Assembly: GCA_002286715.1 (NCBI GenBank)
Contig: NSJX01000005.1
Span: 8,296 to 26,726, forward strand
Origin: Dentipellis sp. KUC8613
Taxonomy: Eukaryota; Basidiomycota; Agaricomycetes; Russulales; Hericiaceae
DNA length: 18,431 bases
Direction: 5' to 3'
Below the pieces are notes generated by a model. It was not told the origin of the DNA. It made no database searches and worked only from the letters and a program-made list of their open reading frames with translations. Shown piece by piece: positions 1 through 9,138 of this stretch (position 1 is the stretch's first letter; each line of letters starts with the position of its first letter). The position numbers were made by a program, and so were the translations under genes.

Positions 1-281
1 ACGCTCGTTGTAGCTAGGACTCCCGTCCTGCACCCCTCCCCTCCAATCACAATCACACTCGCCCTCACGGCCTTGTGCACTCCATCCGCTCTGTCACCGC
101 GCATACGCTCATGGCGTGTCCACCCACCTACCTGCCCACGCATCTCCCGTCTGCAAAATCCGATTCAACCAGGAGGAGAGAAGCAGGGAGAGAGATAATG
201 CTGCCTAGTCGACCAGGTGCGTTGTGGCCGCTATGACACTATTGTGTACTGACCGTGCAAGTATTGACTACCATCGTGCAG
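1..281 (+). promoter_or_regulatory. Leader of repeat module M1 with a candidate 65-nt intron
   Basis: This is unique sequence upstream of the first C-rich block. It has C/T-rich stretches (for example 30-60) and a purine-rich patch at 171-196. A candidate intron runs from GTGCGT at 217 to the CAG ending at 281, with branch-like TACTGACC near 248 and TTGACTACC near 264. An ATG at 198, spliced across this intron, would give only about 44 codons of C-rich, unrecognised peptide, so the segment looks like a transcribed leader rather than a protein gene. That it is transcribed is inferred from the splice signals only. Confidence 0.35.
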
Positions 282-1619
282 ATGTGCAGATATGCTATGC
301 TTCACAGCTCGCACCTCCCTCTCCCTTGCATGTCGGTACGCACTGTATCTCGCTCACCCTCGCTGCTACCCGCCCACCCTCCCACACCTCTTGACCCCCG
401 TGCCGGCCTCTTGCTCCTCAATGCATCTTCATATGCCCTGCAGCGCTGTCTTGGGCTCTGTTGCACCCTCTCGAACAGCGCTGTTGCCCACTCTCGTGCT
501 CGTGGTACCGCCTCGTCACCCTCGCGTGCCTCGGCGTTGCTGTCACCAACCGTGGCCTCCCGCCGCGCCCTCGTGCTGCTGCCACGCGCGGCAGCGGCGC
601 GATTTCACGCCTCCGTGTCGTTGCTACGCCCTTGCAATGTCGCTTTTCCCCTCCCCTCCCCTCGCTGCCCCGCCGCCCTGTCCCGCGCCCCGTCAGGCCT
701 TGTCGTACCCTGTGGCTGCCTTGTTGCGCCAGACAGCATCGTCTTCGCACCGCGCTGCATTGTCTCTGCGCACCACCATGCTGTTTTCGCACTGCCGCCA
801 TCTCGCGCCCTCGATCGCCTTTCCGTGCCCCGTGTCGCGTTCCACCGCCGCCCTCGCTTGCCCTCGAACCACCGCTGCGCCGTCATTTCGAGCCCGCACG
901 CCCGCGACACCCTCTTGCGCCCTGCTACGCCGTTGTTGCGCCGCATGGACCGTCTCGCGCCGCACCCTGCCATCTTGCGTCCCTTCGCACCCTCTTTCGC
1001 GCTCCGCCCTACCGTCTTTATGCGGCATCGCATCATGTTGCACCCTGTTGACGCCCCACCCCGCCGTCTGCGTGCCGCGCCGCTCCCTCTCAACATGCCG
1101 CAGGGCCGTCTCGTGCCCCGCCGTGGGCTCTTTGCGCGCTATGGGGCCCGACGACACTGTCTGTGTGCCACCCCTCGCTGTCTTGATGCCCAGCGGCACC
1201 GTCTCAACGCCCCGCCGCGTTCTTCGGGCCCCATGGGGCCTTCTGCACCCGATGCTGTCATCTGCGCCTGATGCCGCTGTCTGCGTGCCCTGCCACTTGC
1301 TCTCGACGCCCCGCCCCGCCGTCTGTGCGCCCCACCGCGCCCTCTCAACGCCCTGCCGCGTTCTTCGGGCCCCATGGGGCCATCTACGCGCCACGCTGCC
1401 GTCTGCACATCCTGCCGTGCCCTCTCAACATTCCGTCCCTATGGGGGCCAATTTGCGCGCAACTCCGTCATCTGCACACCCCGCCGCACCGTCTCAACGT
1501 CCCGCCCCGCCACCTGTGTCCCGCCCGCCCGTCTTCGGGCCCCGCCGTGCCCACCGCCACCCTTTCATGACCGAATGCTGCTCTTGGCACCTAAACAACG
1601 GTGATTCAATATGGCCTCG

Positions 1620-2440
1620 CACATGCTCTCTTGGCCCCGCATACCCACACGCGGCCGCGCACGCTCTAGCAACGACACAACAGGGGCTTGTGCACCCCCG
1701 GCACGCGTGCCACGGCATCATCCCCTCGCACGCCTCAGAAACGATGCAGGAGGCGCGTCTCAGGATGCCACGCACCTAGCAACGGTGCGTCGTGCCACCC
1801 TCACGCCGCGCCGTTCACCTGTCGCCGCCTCGCACGTCCCAGAACCGACGCAGCAAGTGCGTCTCGAGGCGCCGCATGCCCTAGCAACAGCGTGTCGCGC
1901 CACCCCCACACGCCTTCGTGCCACACTGCACGCCCTCACGCCGCGCCGCTCGCCTATTTCCGCCCCGCTCGCCCTCACGCCGCGCCGTTCGCCCATCGCC
2001 ACCCTGTGTGCCCCAGAAACGATGCAGCAAGTGCGTCTTGAGACACCCCGTGCCCTAGCAACAGCGTGTGGTGCCGCCCCCACACGCCTTCGTGCTGCAC
2101 CGCACGCCTCCACGCCGCCCCGCTCGCCTATGGCCGCGCCGTTCGCGCTCTCGCCGCCCTGCGCGCCCCAGAAACGACGCAGCAAGTGCGTCTCAATGCC
2201 CCCACACGCCGTTGTGCCGCACCGCACGCCACCGTCGCCCACCCTCGCCTGTCATGCCCCCAACGGCTCTGCCACGCGCTGCGGCGGCGCTCTCACATTC
2301 CCCAGCGGGCGCCGTGGCACGGCATGCGGCACCGTCGCGTGGCCCGTGTCCCCGCTCACCCTCACGCTGCCCCGCTCGCCTATCGCCGCCCCGTTCGCAC
2401 TCTCGCCCTAGCAACGCAACCCTCTCGGCGCGTCAAACGC
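1620..2440 (+). repeat. Higher-order tandem repeat marked by CTAGCAAC and GCAGCAAGTGCGTCT
   Basis: Within the M1 block, the marker GAYGCAGCAAGTGCGTCT (first copy degenerate) begins near 1743, 1847, 2022 and 2176, so the unit length varies (about 104, 175 and 154 bp). A second marker, CCTAGCAAC, recurs near 1776, 1881, 2051 and 2407, with related copies near 1666 and 2847. Segments such as CACGCCGCGCCG and CACACGCCTTCGTGC recur between the markers. Variable unit length with conserved markers suggests unequal exchange or slippage in a compound minisatellite. Confidence 0.75.
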
Positions 2441-2479
2441 CTTTGTGCCACCCGCAACTGCCCCGCGCGCCGTCGCTGC

Positions 2480-2830
2480 GCCCTGCTAGCCGTATCTCGC
2501 CCCCGCCCGCCGCCATTCGCTCCCGCTCGCCGCTGTTCGCCCCCGCTCGCCACATCCTGCCCCCACGCATGGTGTCTTGCCCCCGCACGCCGTACCCCGC
2601 TCCCGCACGCTGTCTCCTGCCCCGCTCGCCATATCCCACCCCGCTCGCCATATCCTGCCCCGCTCACCGTATCCCGCCCTGCACGCCTTCTCGTGGCCCT
2701 GCGTCGCCGCATCACGCCTGCGGGCGCCGTATCTCGCCCCCGCTCGCCGTCTCCCACCCCGCACACTGTATCTCGCCCCCGTTTGCCGCCGCCGTCTTTG
2801 CGCCGCCTCGTAACCGCTCCGTGCGTCGTC
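2480..2830 (+). repeat. Short-unit minisatellite, about 19 bp
   Basis: Units such as CCCCGCTCGCCATATCCTG are repeated with small changes. Three adjacent units around 2620-2680 are 19 bp each, and the neighbouring degenerate units vary by a few bases. A related array of three 21-bp units follows at 2949-3011 (core CCTCCGYCGCCCTG). Confidence 0.7.
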
Positions 2831-3478
2831 ACTGCGCCCTGCACGCCTTAGCAACGGCACAGAACGCGCGTTCCATGCCCGTGCATGGTTGATTTGCACC
2901 CGTACGCCGCTGTTTTGCGCCCCAGTGCCCGCGCCACTCTGTCCTGCGCCTCCGTCGCCCTGTCCCGTGTCTCCGCCGCCCTGACCCGTGCCTCCGCCGC
3001 CCCGTCCCACACCTGCACAGCCCTCACGTGGCCTACACCACCCTCGCGCCGCCGCTCACCGCCCCCGTGTTGCTGCTACATGCCTGCGTGCTCCATATTG
3101 CACGTTCGCGCCCACCCCATCCTCTCCCATGCCGCTACCGCCCTCGCATGGCCCCGCACCGCCCGCGCACCGTCGCCACGTGCCTTCATGTGCACTCGCG
3201 GCTCGCGGCCACGCCCCGCTCTATCACGTCCTCACGCTGGCGCCCTGTGCCGCCACCTCAACTCCCTCACCGCCATCGCTTGCCCTCGCGCCGCCGCCAC
3301 CCGTGCCGCCCATGCACGTTGCCTGGCTGTCGCCCTCGCCACTGCCCTCGCCATCGTTTTGTGCCCGCGCGCCGTCGCCTCGCGGATGCGCCGCCAACCT
3401 CGCTCTCCTTGCGGCTGTTCGTGCCCACATGTTGCGATCTCGTGCCGCCGCCCTCTCTCGCACCCTCCCGTGTCATTA

Positions 3479-3780
3479 GGTAGTTATAGTAGATTAAGTA
3501 TCCTGTATTGTAATCCAAAAATAGATTACATTGCTATTTTCACTTCTTGATCCCAGGTAAATAGAATTATATTCAAGTTGGGTAGTAAGTAGTATATATT
3601 TGCTGTGTACATATTGTGTTCATGAGATATGAGACATACAGCTGTGTCATAGCTTTCTAGCCAATAACAGCAACATGTTGTTGTCACTTCATGTAGGCTA
3701 TCATGACTATAAACTCCTGCCAAAAACTATGAAGAACTTCCAATGCAAATTGTATTGGTCTTGTAAAGAATGATGTATGA
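3479..3780 (+). other. AT-rich tail of module M1
   Basis: Composition changes abruptly from C-rich to AT-rich at about 3478. No CpG occurs from 3471 to 3806. The segment holds CCTGTATTGTAAT just after the boundary, a motif also seen after the C-rich block of M3 (CCTGTATTACTCA near 8637) and, on the minus strand, of M4 (CTCTGTATTGCATAAT near 16932). No coding signal was recognised. Confidence 0.5.
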
Positions 3781-3799
3781 AGACTCAAAGATGAATCAG

Positions 3800-4045
3800 A
3801 ACCTGCCGCTTGCCGGCCCACTTCTCACTTGTGAGAAGGGTGCAGAGGCGCAAGAAGGGTGCCACGAAGGGAAAAGGCGGTGCGAATAGGGCGTGAGGGG
3901 CACGACAGGGCGAGAGATGGGAAGGTGTGACACAAGTGCACGATGGGGCAACATGAGGGTGCAACGGGACGAGGCGCATGAGGACGTGAGGGCGCAAAGG
4001 CGCAAGGGGGCGAGGGCACGAGTGGTGCGATGACGTACGCAACAG
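3800..4045 (-). repeat. Small C-rich (minus strand) minisatellite block
   Basis: G-rich on the plus strand, with many GGGTGC, GGCGCAA and GGGCACGA variants, so the C-rich strand is minus. It resembles the larger blocks in composition and motif content. It begins next to a perfect 8-bp hairpin (3821-3838: CTTCTCAC, TT, GTGAGAAG). It may be a short relic of another module whose tail is missing or merged with M1. Confidence 0.6.
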
Positions 4046-4084
4046 GCAAGCAAACAGTGCAAAGGTGCAACATGGGCACAAGTA

Positions 4085-4260
4085 GGGTTCATCACAGGTG
4101 CAGATCACCTGCAGGTACCTGCAGGTAGACCCATGGGAAAAACCTGTGGGTAAGGACCCATAAGGGTACATTGACCTGCAACATAATACCTGTACAGGTC
4201 CAGATACTAGGGTCAAAGAATTCAGGTTTACCTGCAGGTGACCTGTCATTAACCTGTCCT
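4085..4260. repeat. Cluster of ACCTGCAGGT-type palindromes
   Basis: The segment contains several copies of the perfect palindrome ACCTGCAGGT (two close together near 4107-4126, another near 4229) and the related palindrome ACCTGTACAGGT near 4189. There are also many isolated ACCTG/CAGGT half-sites and near-palindromes such as CCTGTGGGTAAGG and CCCATAAGGG. No CpG is present. It lies between a small G-rich block and the tail of module M2. Its identity is unknown; possibilities are the end of a dispersed repeat or an array of binding sites. Confidence 0.6.
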
Positions 4261-4502
4261 CAAATATGGTCTGAATTTTAAAGTTATTATACAAATTTAC
4301 TTGTCAACAACAATCAATACTTCAATCTCATCTCATAATTGAAGAACTGTGGTGGCCTGTGTAGACTCATTACAGATTATGAATGCAATCTCATTTCTGT
4401 TAGTCCATCTTTTGAGAAGAAAATACATTGTGCAAGCTGGTGCAGACAGCATTTCCAATGTCATTCAAGCAAGTGCTATGTCATTTGGTTGTTGCCAATA
4501 GT

Positions 4503-5150
4503 CATCTGAAAAAATAAACCTTACTATAAAGCTGTTGATAGTCAGGATAACCCTAATAGGCTGATAGAAAGGTATCCATCTTCATAGATACCCCTCTTGC
4601 TATGATAGTGCTATGGCTGCTATAGAAACTGCCCCTTCAGCTATGGCTGCTACATAACAAGGTACCCTGCTATGACTGCTATGGAACAAGGGACTATACT
4701 ATGATTGCTATAGGTGTTCAAGCAGCTTCATACACTATATGGTCTATGCATACAATATAACAGCCCCAACAACTATGTACACAACACAATGACTGCAGCA
4801 ACTATGCATCACATTCAGCTTGGGTGAGATGCTTATTGACCACAGATCCACACAAAAGGAACATTTAAATCCCTTTTATTAATAGCTATACTAGCTATAC
4901 AAACATCTACTCTACAACTACCTAAACCCCAGACATGAAAAACCAGTAATGATATCTCCAAAGGGTAAATAGCAATCTATCATATCCATGTTGAGTATCA
5001 AGACAGTACAAAAGAAAACCTGAAGAACAATTCAGTTGAAGAAAGAAGTATAAAGAACCAAGGGACTCACCAACATGCAAGCTATAAACAAAACAAACAA
5101 AGAGGGAAACTAGAGTACATACCCAAGGTAAGAATATGACAGTGCAGCCC
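4503..5150 (-). repeat. AT-rich tail of module M2 with CTATGGCTGCTATAG repeats
   Basis: CpG-free DNA. It begins (plus-strand view) with CATCTGAAAAAA at 4503-4514, followed by clustered variants of GCTATGGCTGCTATAG at about 4609-4720. The stretch around 4617-4650 closely matches 8846-8880 in module M3 (shared pattern CTATAGAAA, TGC, CCTTTCAGCTATGG, TGCTA). No protein signal was recognised. The minus assignment follows the neighbouring C-rich block and leader. Confidence 0.6.
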
Positions 5151-5159
5151 AGGCACTGA

Positions 5160-5375
5160 CATGAAGATGCAGATGGGGACAAACGGGAAGGGGTGAGAAG
5201 GGTGTGATGGCGCAAGACAGGCACGACAGTGCAAGAGGTGGGCGCAATGGCGCAAGATGAGGGTGTCAAAGGCACAAGCAAGGTGCGGTGAGGGTGAGCA
5301 GGGGCAGGGGGGTGAAGGCGCGACAAGGGCAGGAAGCACAGTGCACAGGCGCAAGGGTGCGAGAGCACCTGAGAC
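5160..5375 (-). repeat. C-rich (minus strand) minisatellite block of module M2
   Basis: A short CpG-containing block, G/A-rich on the plus strand, with GGCGCAAG, GGTGCG and GGGCACGA variants. Its text resembles the larger blocks at 3800-4045 and 16937-17640. The first CpG after a 1.14-kb CpG-free stretch is at 5184. Minus-strand open frames through it are of low-complexity origin. Confidence 0.6.
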
Positions 5376-5379
5376 GACT

Positions 5380-5830
5380 GCTAAAGGGCCTGTCGTCAGT
5401 AGTAGTCGACATTTGAAAGAGACAACTTACTGAAACGTACTGGGAGTGGCGGCGTACGTGCAGATGCAGCATCGAAGAATGTGCGTCTATGAGAATGCAC
5501 GTGCGGTCGAAAATGCGTGTGGATGGGTGAGCGAGCGAGGAGGCGAGCAGAAAAGCAAGTGAGCAAACAAGCAAGAGCAGCAGAACAATGCACGCACTGT
5601 GTGTATCCCTGCAGATCTCACTTGCAAGCTGGCCCGAGAAGCATTGAGGGAGAGGCGGAGGGGGGAAGAGAAGCCGGGCAGAAAGGAGGAGGGAGGAAGA
5701 GGGAAGAAAGACAGATGCGTCTTGCTGATGAGGTGGCACCAGACACCCACGCCACGCACGGACCAGCATGCCTGTCGGCGACATCTGTGTGGCGCGCGGT
5801 CCAGCATTGAATCGGATGTACAGCGTGAAA
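5380..5830 (-). promoter_or_regulatory. Leader of module M2 with a canonical intron (minus strand)
   Basis: Read on the minus strand, a long pyrimidine-rich tract (plus 5650-5715) is followed by about 220 bp of unique sequence and then a strong donor GTAAGT whose first base is at 5430. Downstream come a textbook branch ACTACTACTGAC and two possible acceptors, giving introns 5390-5430 (41 nt) or 5380-5430 (51 nt). The C-rich block follows at once. No open frame here looks like a conserved protein, so this could be a non-coding transcript start or the 5' end of a gene whose body was replaced by repeats. Confidence 0.4.
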
Positions 5831-5965
5831 AGTAAATCTATAAATCGAGAGATTATTTGAGTCAGTACAGAAGTATACCTAGAGCTTACCCTGTAATTTG
5901 TGAGGAATTCTGATGAGGTTTGAGTAATGTATGGCCTAGCACGTCAGTGCGCTATCTTTTGGACA

Positions 5966-5993
5966 AGTTGCGTCGTCCAAAGACGGCACAACT
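5966..5993. other. Short hairpin beside the MITE-like element
   Basis: AGTTGCGTCGTC pairs with GACGGCACAACT around a CAAA loop: 12 bp of stem with one mismatch and one G-T wobble. It lies just outside the left inverted repeat at 6001. It could be part of that element's subterminal structure or a chance stem. Confidence 0.4.
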
Positions 5994-6000
5994 GACTACT

Positions 6001-6578
6001 AATTGTTGGAAAATTTGCTCCGACATTAAAATCAAAGTCAATTATAATGTCCTTATAATAACCAAAAAATAGCAACCCAGGATGTTATTATCTGCTCAGA
6101 TGATTATGATGTCCTGATAAGGTATGGTCCTCATGCCCGAAACTTTGAATGCCCATAGCTTAACGAGCAATGACTCCCTTTCTGCAAAAAAATATATACA
6201 TAGGTGCGTATCAACGGCAGTGTTCATTCTGTCTCGGTCTTGCCAGGGTTTGGAATGAATTGAAAACGCTACATGGTGATGAATGTAAATTCCATGTTCG
6301 GCCCTGCACAGCCTGTAGCTGATAGTATAGACTCTTTGGCTCCCATCAAAGTACTCTTGCATATCTTGGGACACGCACTGCATTGAAGTTTTGAGGGGAA
6401 ACATTATGCAGAAGCGTAGGCAGCTGTGTTTTTGTCTGAGGGATATTACAAGACCCCTTATAATTCACATTATAAGAGATCCAGCCTTTATTACAATGGT
6501 TATAAACACCCCCTCTGAATTTTTTGTATTTTTGTTATTATAAGGCTTTATAATGCTCGTGCAGGTTTTTCGACAATT
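6001..6578. mobile_element. MITE-like element with imperfect terminal inverted repeats
   Basis: The left end (6001-6072) and the reverse complement of the right end (6527-6578) share two collinear segments: an outer AATTGTYGRAAAA..TGC motif and an inner ATTATAA..CCTTATAATAAC followed by an A-run. The left copy has about 16 extra bases between the two. Several mismatches are transitions. The 578-bp interior encodes no recognised transposase; a minus-strand open frame of 102 codons (6096-6404) resembles nothing I know. No clear target-site duplication is visible. A non-autonomous DNA transposon is the best reading. Confidence 0.5.
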
Positions 6579-7085
6579 CATGGGACTAATCCAAAATTTC
6601 CGAGCCACTATATTCATATTTTCCTCTGATATTTCTATGTACCATGCGTATATACGTCCGTATGGTTTACAAATTTATCTACGATTTAATCGATTTTACT
6701 ACGGCTCTCGAGGACAAACTCGAGCGGTGCGCATCCGGCGTGCATTGTGTATATGCATGTATCGTAATTTTACGTTGGATTCCATGCGAGGGGATCTGTA
6801 GGCGTACTGGCACCTAAGTGTGAAGCGAGGGCTTCTGTGACTACGCCATGCGGTCTCTCACGACGCCGCGGCAATGGGAGGACACTGACACTGCTATGGT
6901 TCATTTTACAAAATGACCAACGGTGCGGACCTGTACGTGTACCTAGCTCATGCCACGCGAAATCCACGCCCAACCAACGTGTTTGCGGTAATTAATAGTC
7001 TATCTTGAGCTCGCTTCCGTCGCAAGTAAGCGAGATGGCGATAATGCTGTCGTTCAAGTCAATGGCGATGCGAGGTCTAAATTGA
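6579..7085. other. Unique intergenic sequence without a recognised gene
   Basis: This is mixed-composition DNA with normal CpG content between the MITE-like element and the leader of module M3. It contains CTCGAG GACAAA CTCGAG near 6707-6724 and short open frames (82 codons on plus, 67 on minus) with no family resemblance. It may include upstream promoter sequence for the leader beginning near 7086. Confidence 0.4.
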
Positions 7086-7411
7086 ATGGTCCCGGTCGGC
7101 GGGGATGGGTACCTCCAGTGGAGTAAAGTGCAAGTTCAATTGAAGTGCGAGTTTATTACATTGAGGAACGGTGCTCGGCAACTGCCGAGGGCCCTCGATC
7201 CGACTTGTTGCTCACCTCTCTCTTCTCTATCCTTACGTTCTCGCTCCCGCTCCCCCACCCATTGTCCCACTACCTGTACCCGACCTTGCAGGCGCCGACA
7301 AGACCGTCGTCATGGAGACACCGAAGGATTCGAAGGGGTGAGGCAGAGCGACCGCAGGTACGTCGTTTCGGTAACGGGCTCAGCGTGTTGCAGCTTGCCT
7401 AACTGACGCAG
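7086..7411 (+). promoter_or_regulatory. Promoter-like leader and spliced first exon of module M3
   Basis: A long C/T-rich tract (about 7200-7270), typical of fungal promoters, precedes an ATG at 7312 in good context (GTCATGG). The exon would encode METPKDSKG before a GTGAGG donor at 7338. An alternative GTACGT donor lies at 7358. The intron ends at 7411 after CCTAACTGACGCAG, an excellent branch and acceptor pair. Past the intron the frame runs into the C-rich block and stops after about 68 codons in total, with no recognisable domain. It looks like a genuine gene 5' end joined to repeat DNA. An alternative is that ADKTVVMETPKDSKG is the last exon of an unrecognised upstream gene, ending at the TGA beginning at 7339. 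Confidence 0.45.
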
Positions 7412-7439
7412 CCCCTTCAGTCTAGCCTCGCGACCCCGC

Positions 7440-8605
7440 ACTCAGTGGAGCCGCCATCGAACCCTCCACGTCCGTTCCCTCCCTCGCACTCTCTACGCCC
7501 GCGCTCTCCCTCACGCCCTCTGCGCCCACCCGTCCGCGCCTCACATCCCTTCCCTTCCCGCCTACGCATCAACTCTTTCGCACCCTTTATGATCGCTCGC
7601 GCCGCCTCTCTTCGCCATGTCGCGCCATCGCGCCATCGCGCCCTCGTCGGCCCCTGCACCCTCGCGCCCTCCTCGCGCAGTCGCGCCCGCACGCCCTCGT
7701 CACGCCGTTGAACCCGCACCTTCTCGTCGGCGTCATCGCGCCGTTTTCGCGCCATCGCGCCCTCGTCGGCCCCCGCACCCTCGCGCCCTCTTCGCGCGCC
7801 CGCACGCCCTCGTCGCGCCGGTCTCGCCCTCGTAGCGCCGTCGTGCTCGTAGCGCCGTCGTGCCCGGACGCCCTCGCCCATACCCTCGCGTGCTCTTCGC
7901 GCTGTCGCGCTGGCACACCCTCGTCGCGCCGTCCCGTCGTCGCACCGGTCTTCGCGCCGTCGTGCCCGTGCACTCCCGTAGCGCCCTTCTCGCGCCCTCG
8001 CGCCCTCGTCGCGACATCGCCCGCTCGTCGCGCCATCGCCTGCGCGCCCTCGTTGCGCTGTCGCGCCCCATTCACCCGTCCCGCGCCCGCCCTTGTCGTA
8101 CCCTTGTCCTTTCGTCCTCTTCGTGCCGTCGCGCTCGCGCCGCCTCATAGCGCCCTTCTCGTGCCGTCGCGCCATCGTGCCCTCATCAGCCCGCGCACCT
8201 TCACGCCCTCATCGCGCTGTTGCGCCGGCACGCCCTCGTCGCGCCGTCGCGTCGTCGCGCCATCGCCCGCGCGCCCTCGTTGCGCTCTCGCGCCCGCCCT
8301 CGTGCCCTCATCATTGCGCCCTGTTCGGGACGTCGTGCCTGCGCCCCCTCACCCCCTCTTCATGCTGTCGCGCCGGCATGCCATCGTTGCGTCGCCTCGT
8401 CGCCCCGGTCTCGCCCTCGTCGCACTGTCGTGCCCACGCACCCTCGCGTCATCGTCGCACCCTCACGCGCTCGTCGCGCTGTCGCGTCGTCGCACGATTG
8501 CGTCGTCGTGCCGTCACGTCGTTGCGCTGTCGCGCCATCGTGCCGACACGCTCTTCTCGCACCCGTGCCATCCTCGCGCCCGCACACCTGCACCCTCCAT
8601 CATGC
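7440..8605 (+). repeat. C-rich minisatellite block of module M3
   Basis: About 1.2 kb of CpG-saturated, C/T-biased low-complexity DNA built from variants of CGCGCCCTCGTCGCGCC. GCCATCGCGCCCTCGTCGG recurs at 7632 and 7751 (119 bp apart), with a weaker copy near 8170. A 17-bp unit CTCGTAGCGCCGTCGTG is repeated in tandem at 7829-7862. Open frames of up to 300 codons on both strands are composition artefacts (Arg, Pro, Ala and Ser runs). The block ends sharply at about 8605. Confidence 0.85.
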
Positions 8606-8985
8606 ACTAACTATCCACTCCTCACTCTACCATCACCTGTATTACTCAATTAGTGTACCAGTTTGTATAAAACTGCAAATCTATCCAATACGTACTCTCA
8701 ACTGTTGGTGTAGAAATATAATAAATGATGAAGCTTGGGCATATGGGCAGGGCATAAGTGATATAGATGTAGTAGTAGCTATACAAGGCTATGAAGCCTT
8801 GTGAGAAATTATGTAGTCCATAGTTGCTATGAAAATGTTCACCGCTGCTATAGAAATGCTCCTTTCAGCTATGGTTGCTATGGCTGCTATGGAGTCTTCC
8901 ATAGCTGGGCATCTTATTTCATAGGACAGATAGCATACATAACTACAGTGGTGGCTATGTAAATTTTTATTTTTTCAGATGTAGC
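8606..8985 (+). repeat. AT-rich tail of module M3
   Basis: This CpG-poor tail begins with GCACTAACTATCC and CCTGTATTACTCAATTAG and continues into CTATGG repeats (8842-8900). It reaches TTTTTTCAGATG at 8970-8981, the reverse complement of the CATCTGAAAAAA motif found at 4503 and 16584. The convergent PH-domain gene ends about 150-270 bp further on. The tail may supply or disturb that gene's 3' end. Confidence 0.6.
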
Positions 8986-9138
8986 ACCTAATTAGACAGG
9001 AGGGTTTTCCTGATGAAGAGCTTTCACCCCCTTTCTTGACCCTAGGCTTGGAGCTTGAAGTTAAGCTTGAAGGTCGAAACAGATTGAGGTCCTGCACACA
9101 GCTGCATTATGTATGTCACGAAAGATGAAACCACTGAT

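Larger units (their letters stand above)
290..3478 (+). repeat. C-rich minisatellite block of module M1
   Basis: About 3.2 kb of low-complexity DNA, strongly C/T-biased on this strand and packed with CpG. It is made of sub-arrays. At 1085-1560 variants of GGGCCCCATGGGGCC and CTCTCAACGCCC recur, two of them exactly 141 bp apart. At 1620-2440 a higher-order repeat is marked by CTAGCAAC and GCAGCAAGTGCGTCT. At about 2480-2830 there are units of about 19 bp, and at 2949-3011 three 21-bp units. Stop codons are scarce, so open frames of up to about 500 codons appear in several frames on both strands. Their amino-acid content (Pro, Ala, Arg, Ser, Cys, His) follows the base composition, so none is called as a gene. 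Confidence 0.85.

Noticed and set aside
1620..2440. CRISPR array
   Set aside because: Repeats are long, variable in spacing and lack uniform repeat-spacer structure, and the genes are eukaryotic.
255..3550. Many long open frames (up to 495 codons) on both strands
   Set aside because: They overlap in several frames at once in low-complexity, CpG-rich DNA, their composition follows the repeat units, and they show no domain, intron pattern or codon bias. They are open because stop codons are rare in such sequence.
3785..4294. Minus-strand open frame of 169 codons, Pro/His/Cys-rich
   Set aside because: It reads through a G-rich simple-repeat block and the palindrome cluster and has no conserved motif.
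4922..5784. Minus-strand open frames of 148 and 172 codons
   Set aside because: They run from the M2 leader or tail through the C-rich block and cross strong splice signals; hydrophobic Ser/Leu/Cys content follows C/T composition.
6096..6404. Minus-strand open frame of 102 codons inside the MITE-like element
   Set aside because: No recognisable transposase or other domain, and this length can arise by chance here. It is mentioned under the element only.
7417..8804. Arg/Ala/Pro/Ser-rich open frames of 160-300 codons on both strands
   Set aside because: Same artefact of the M3 minisatellite block; the repeats are not multiples of three (17 and 119 bp), so no frame encodes a periodic protein.
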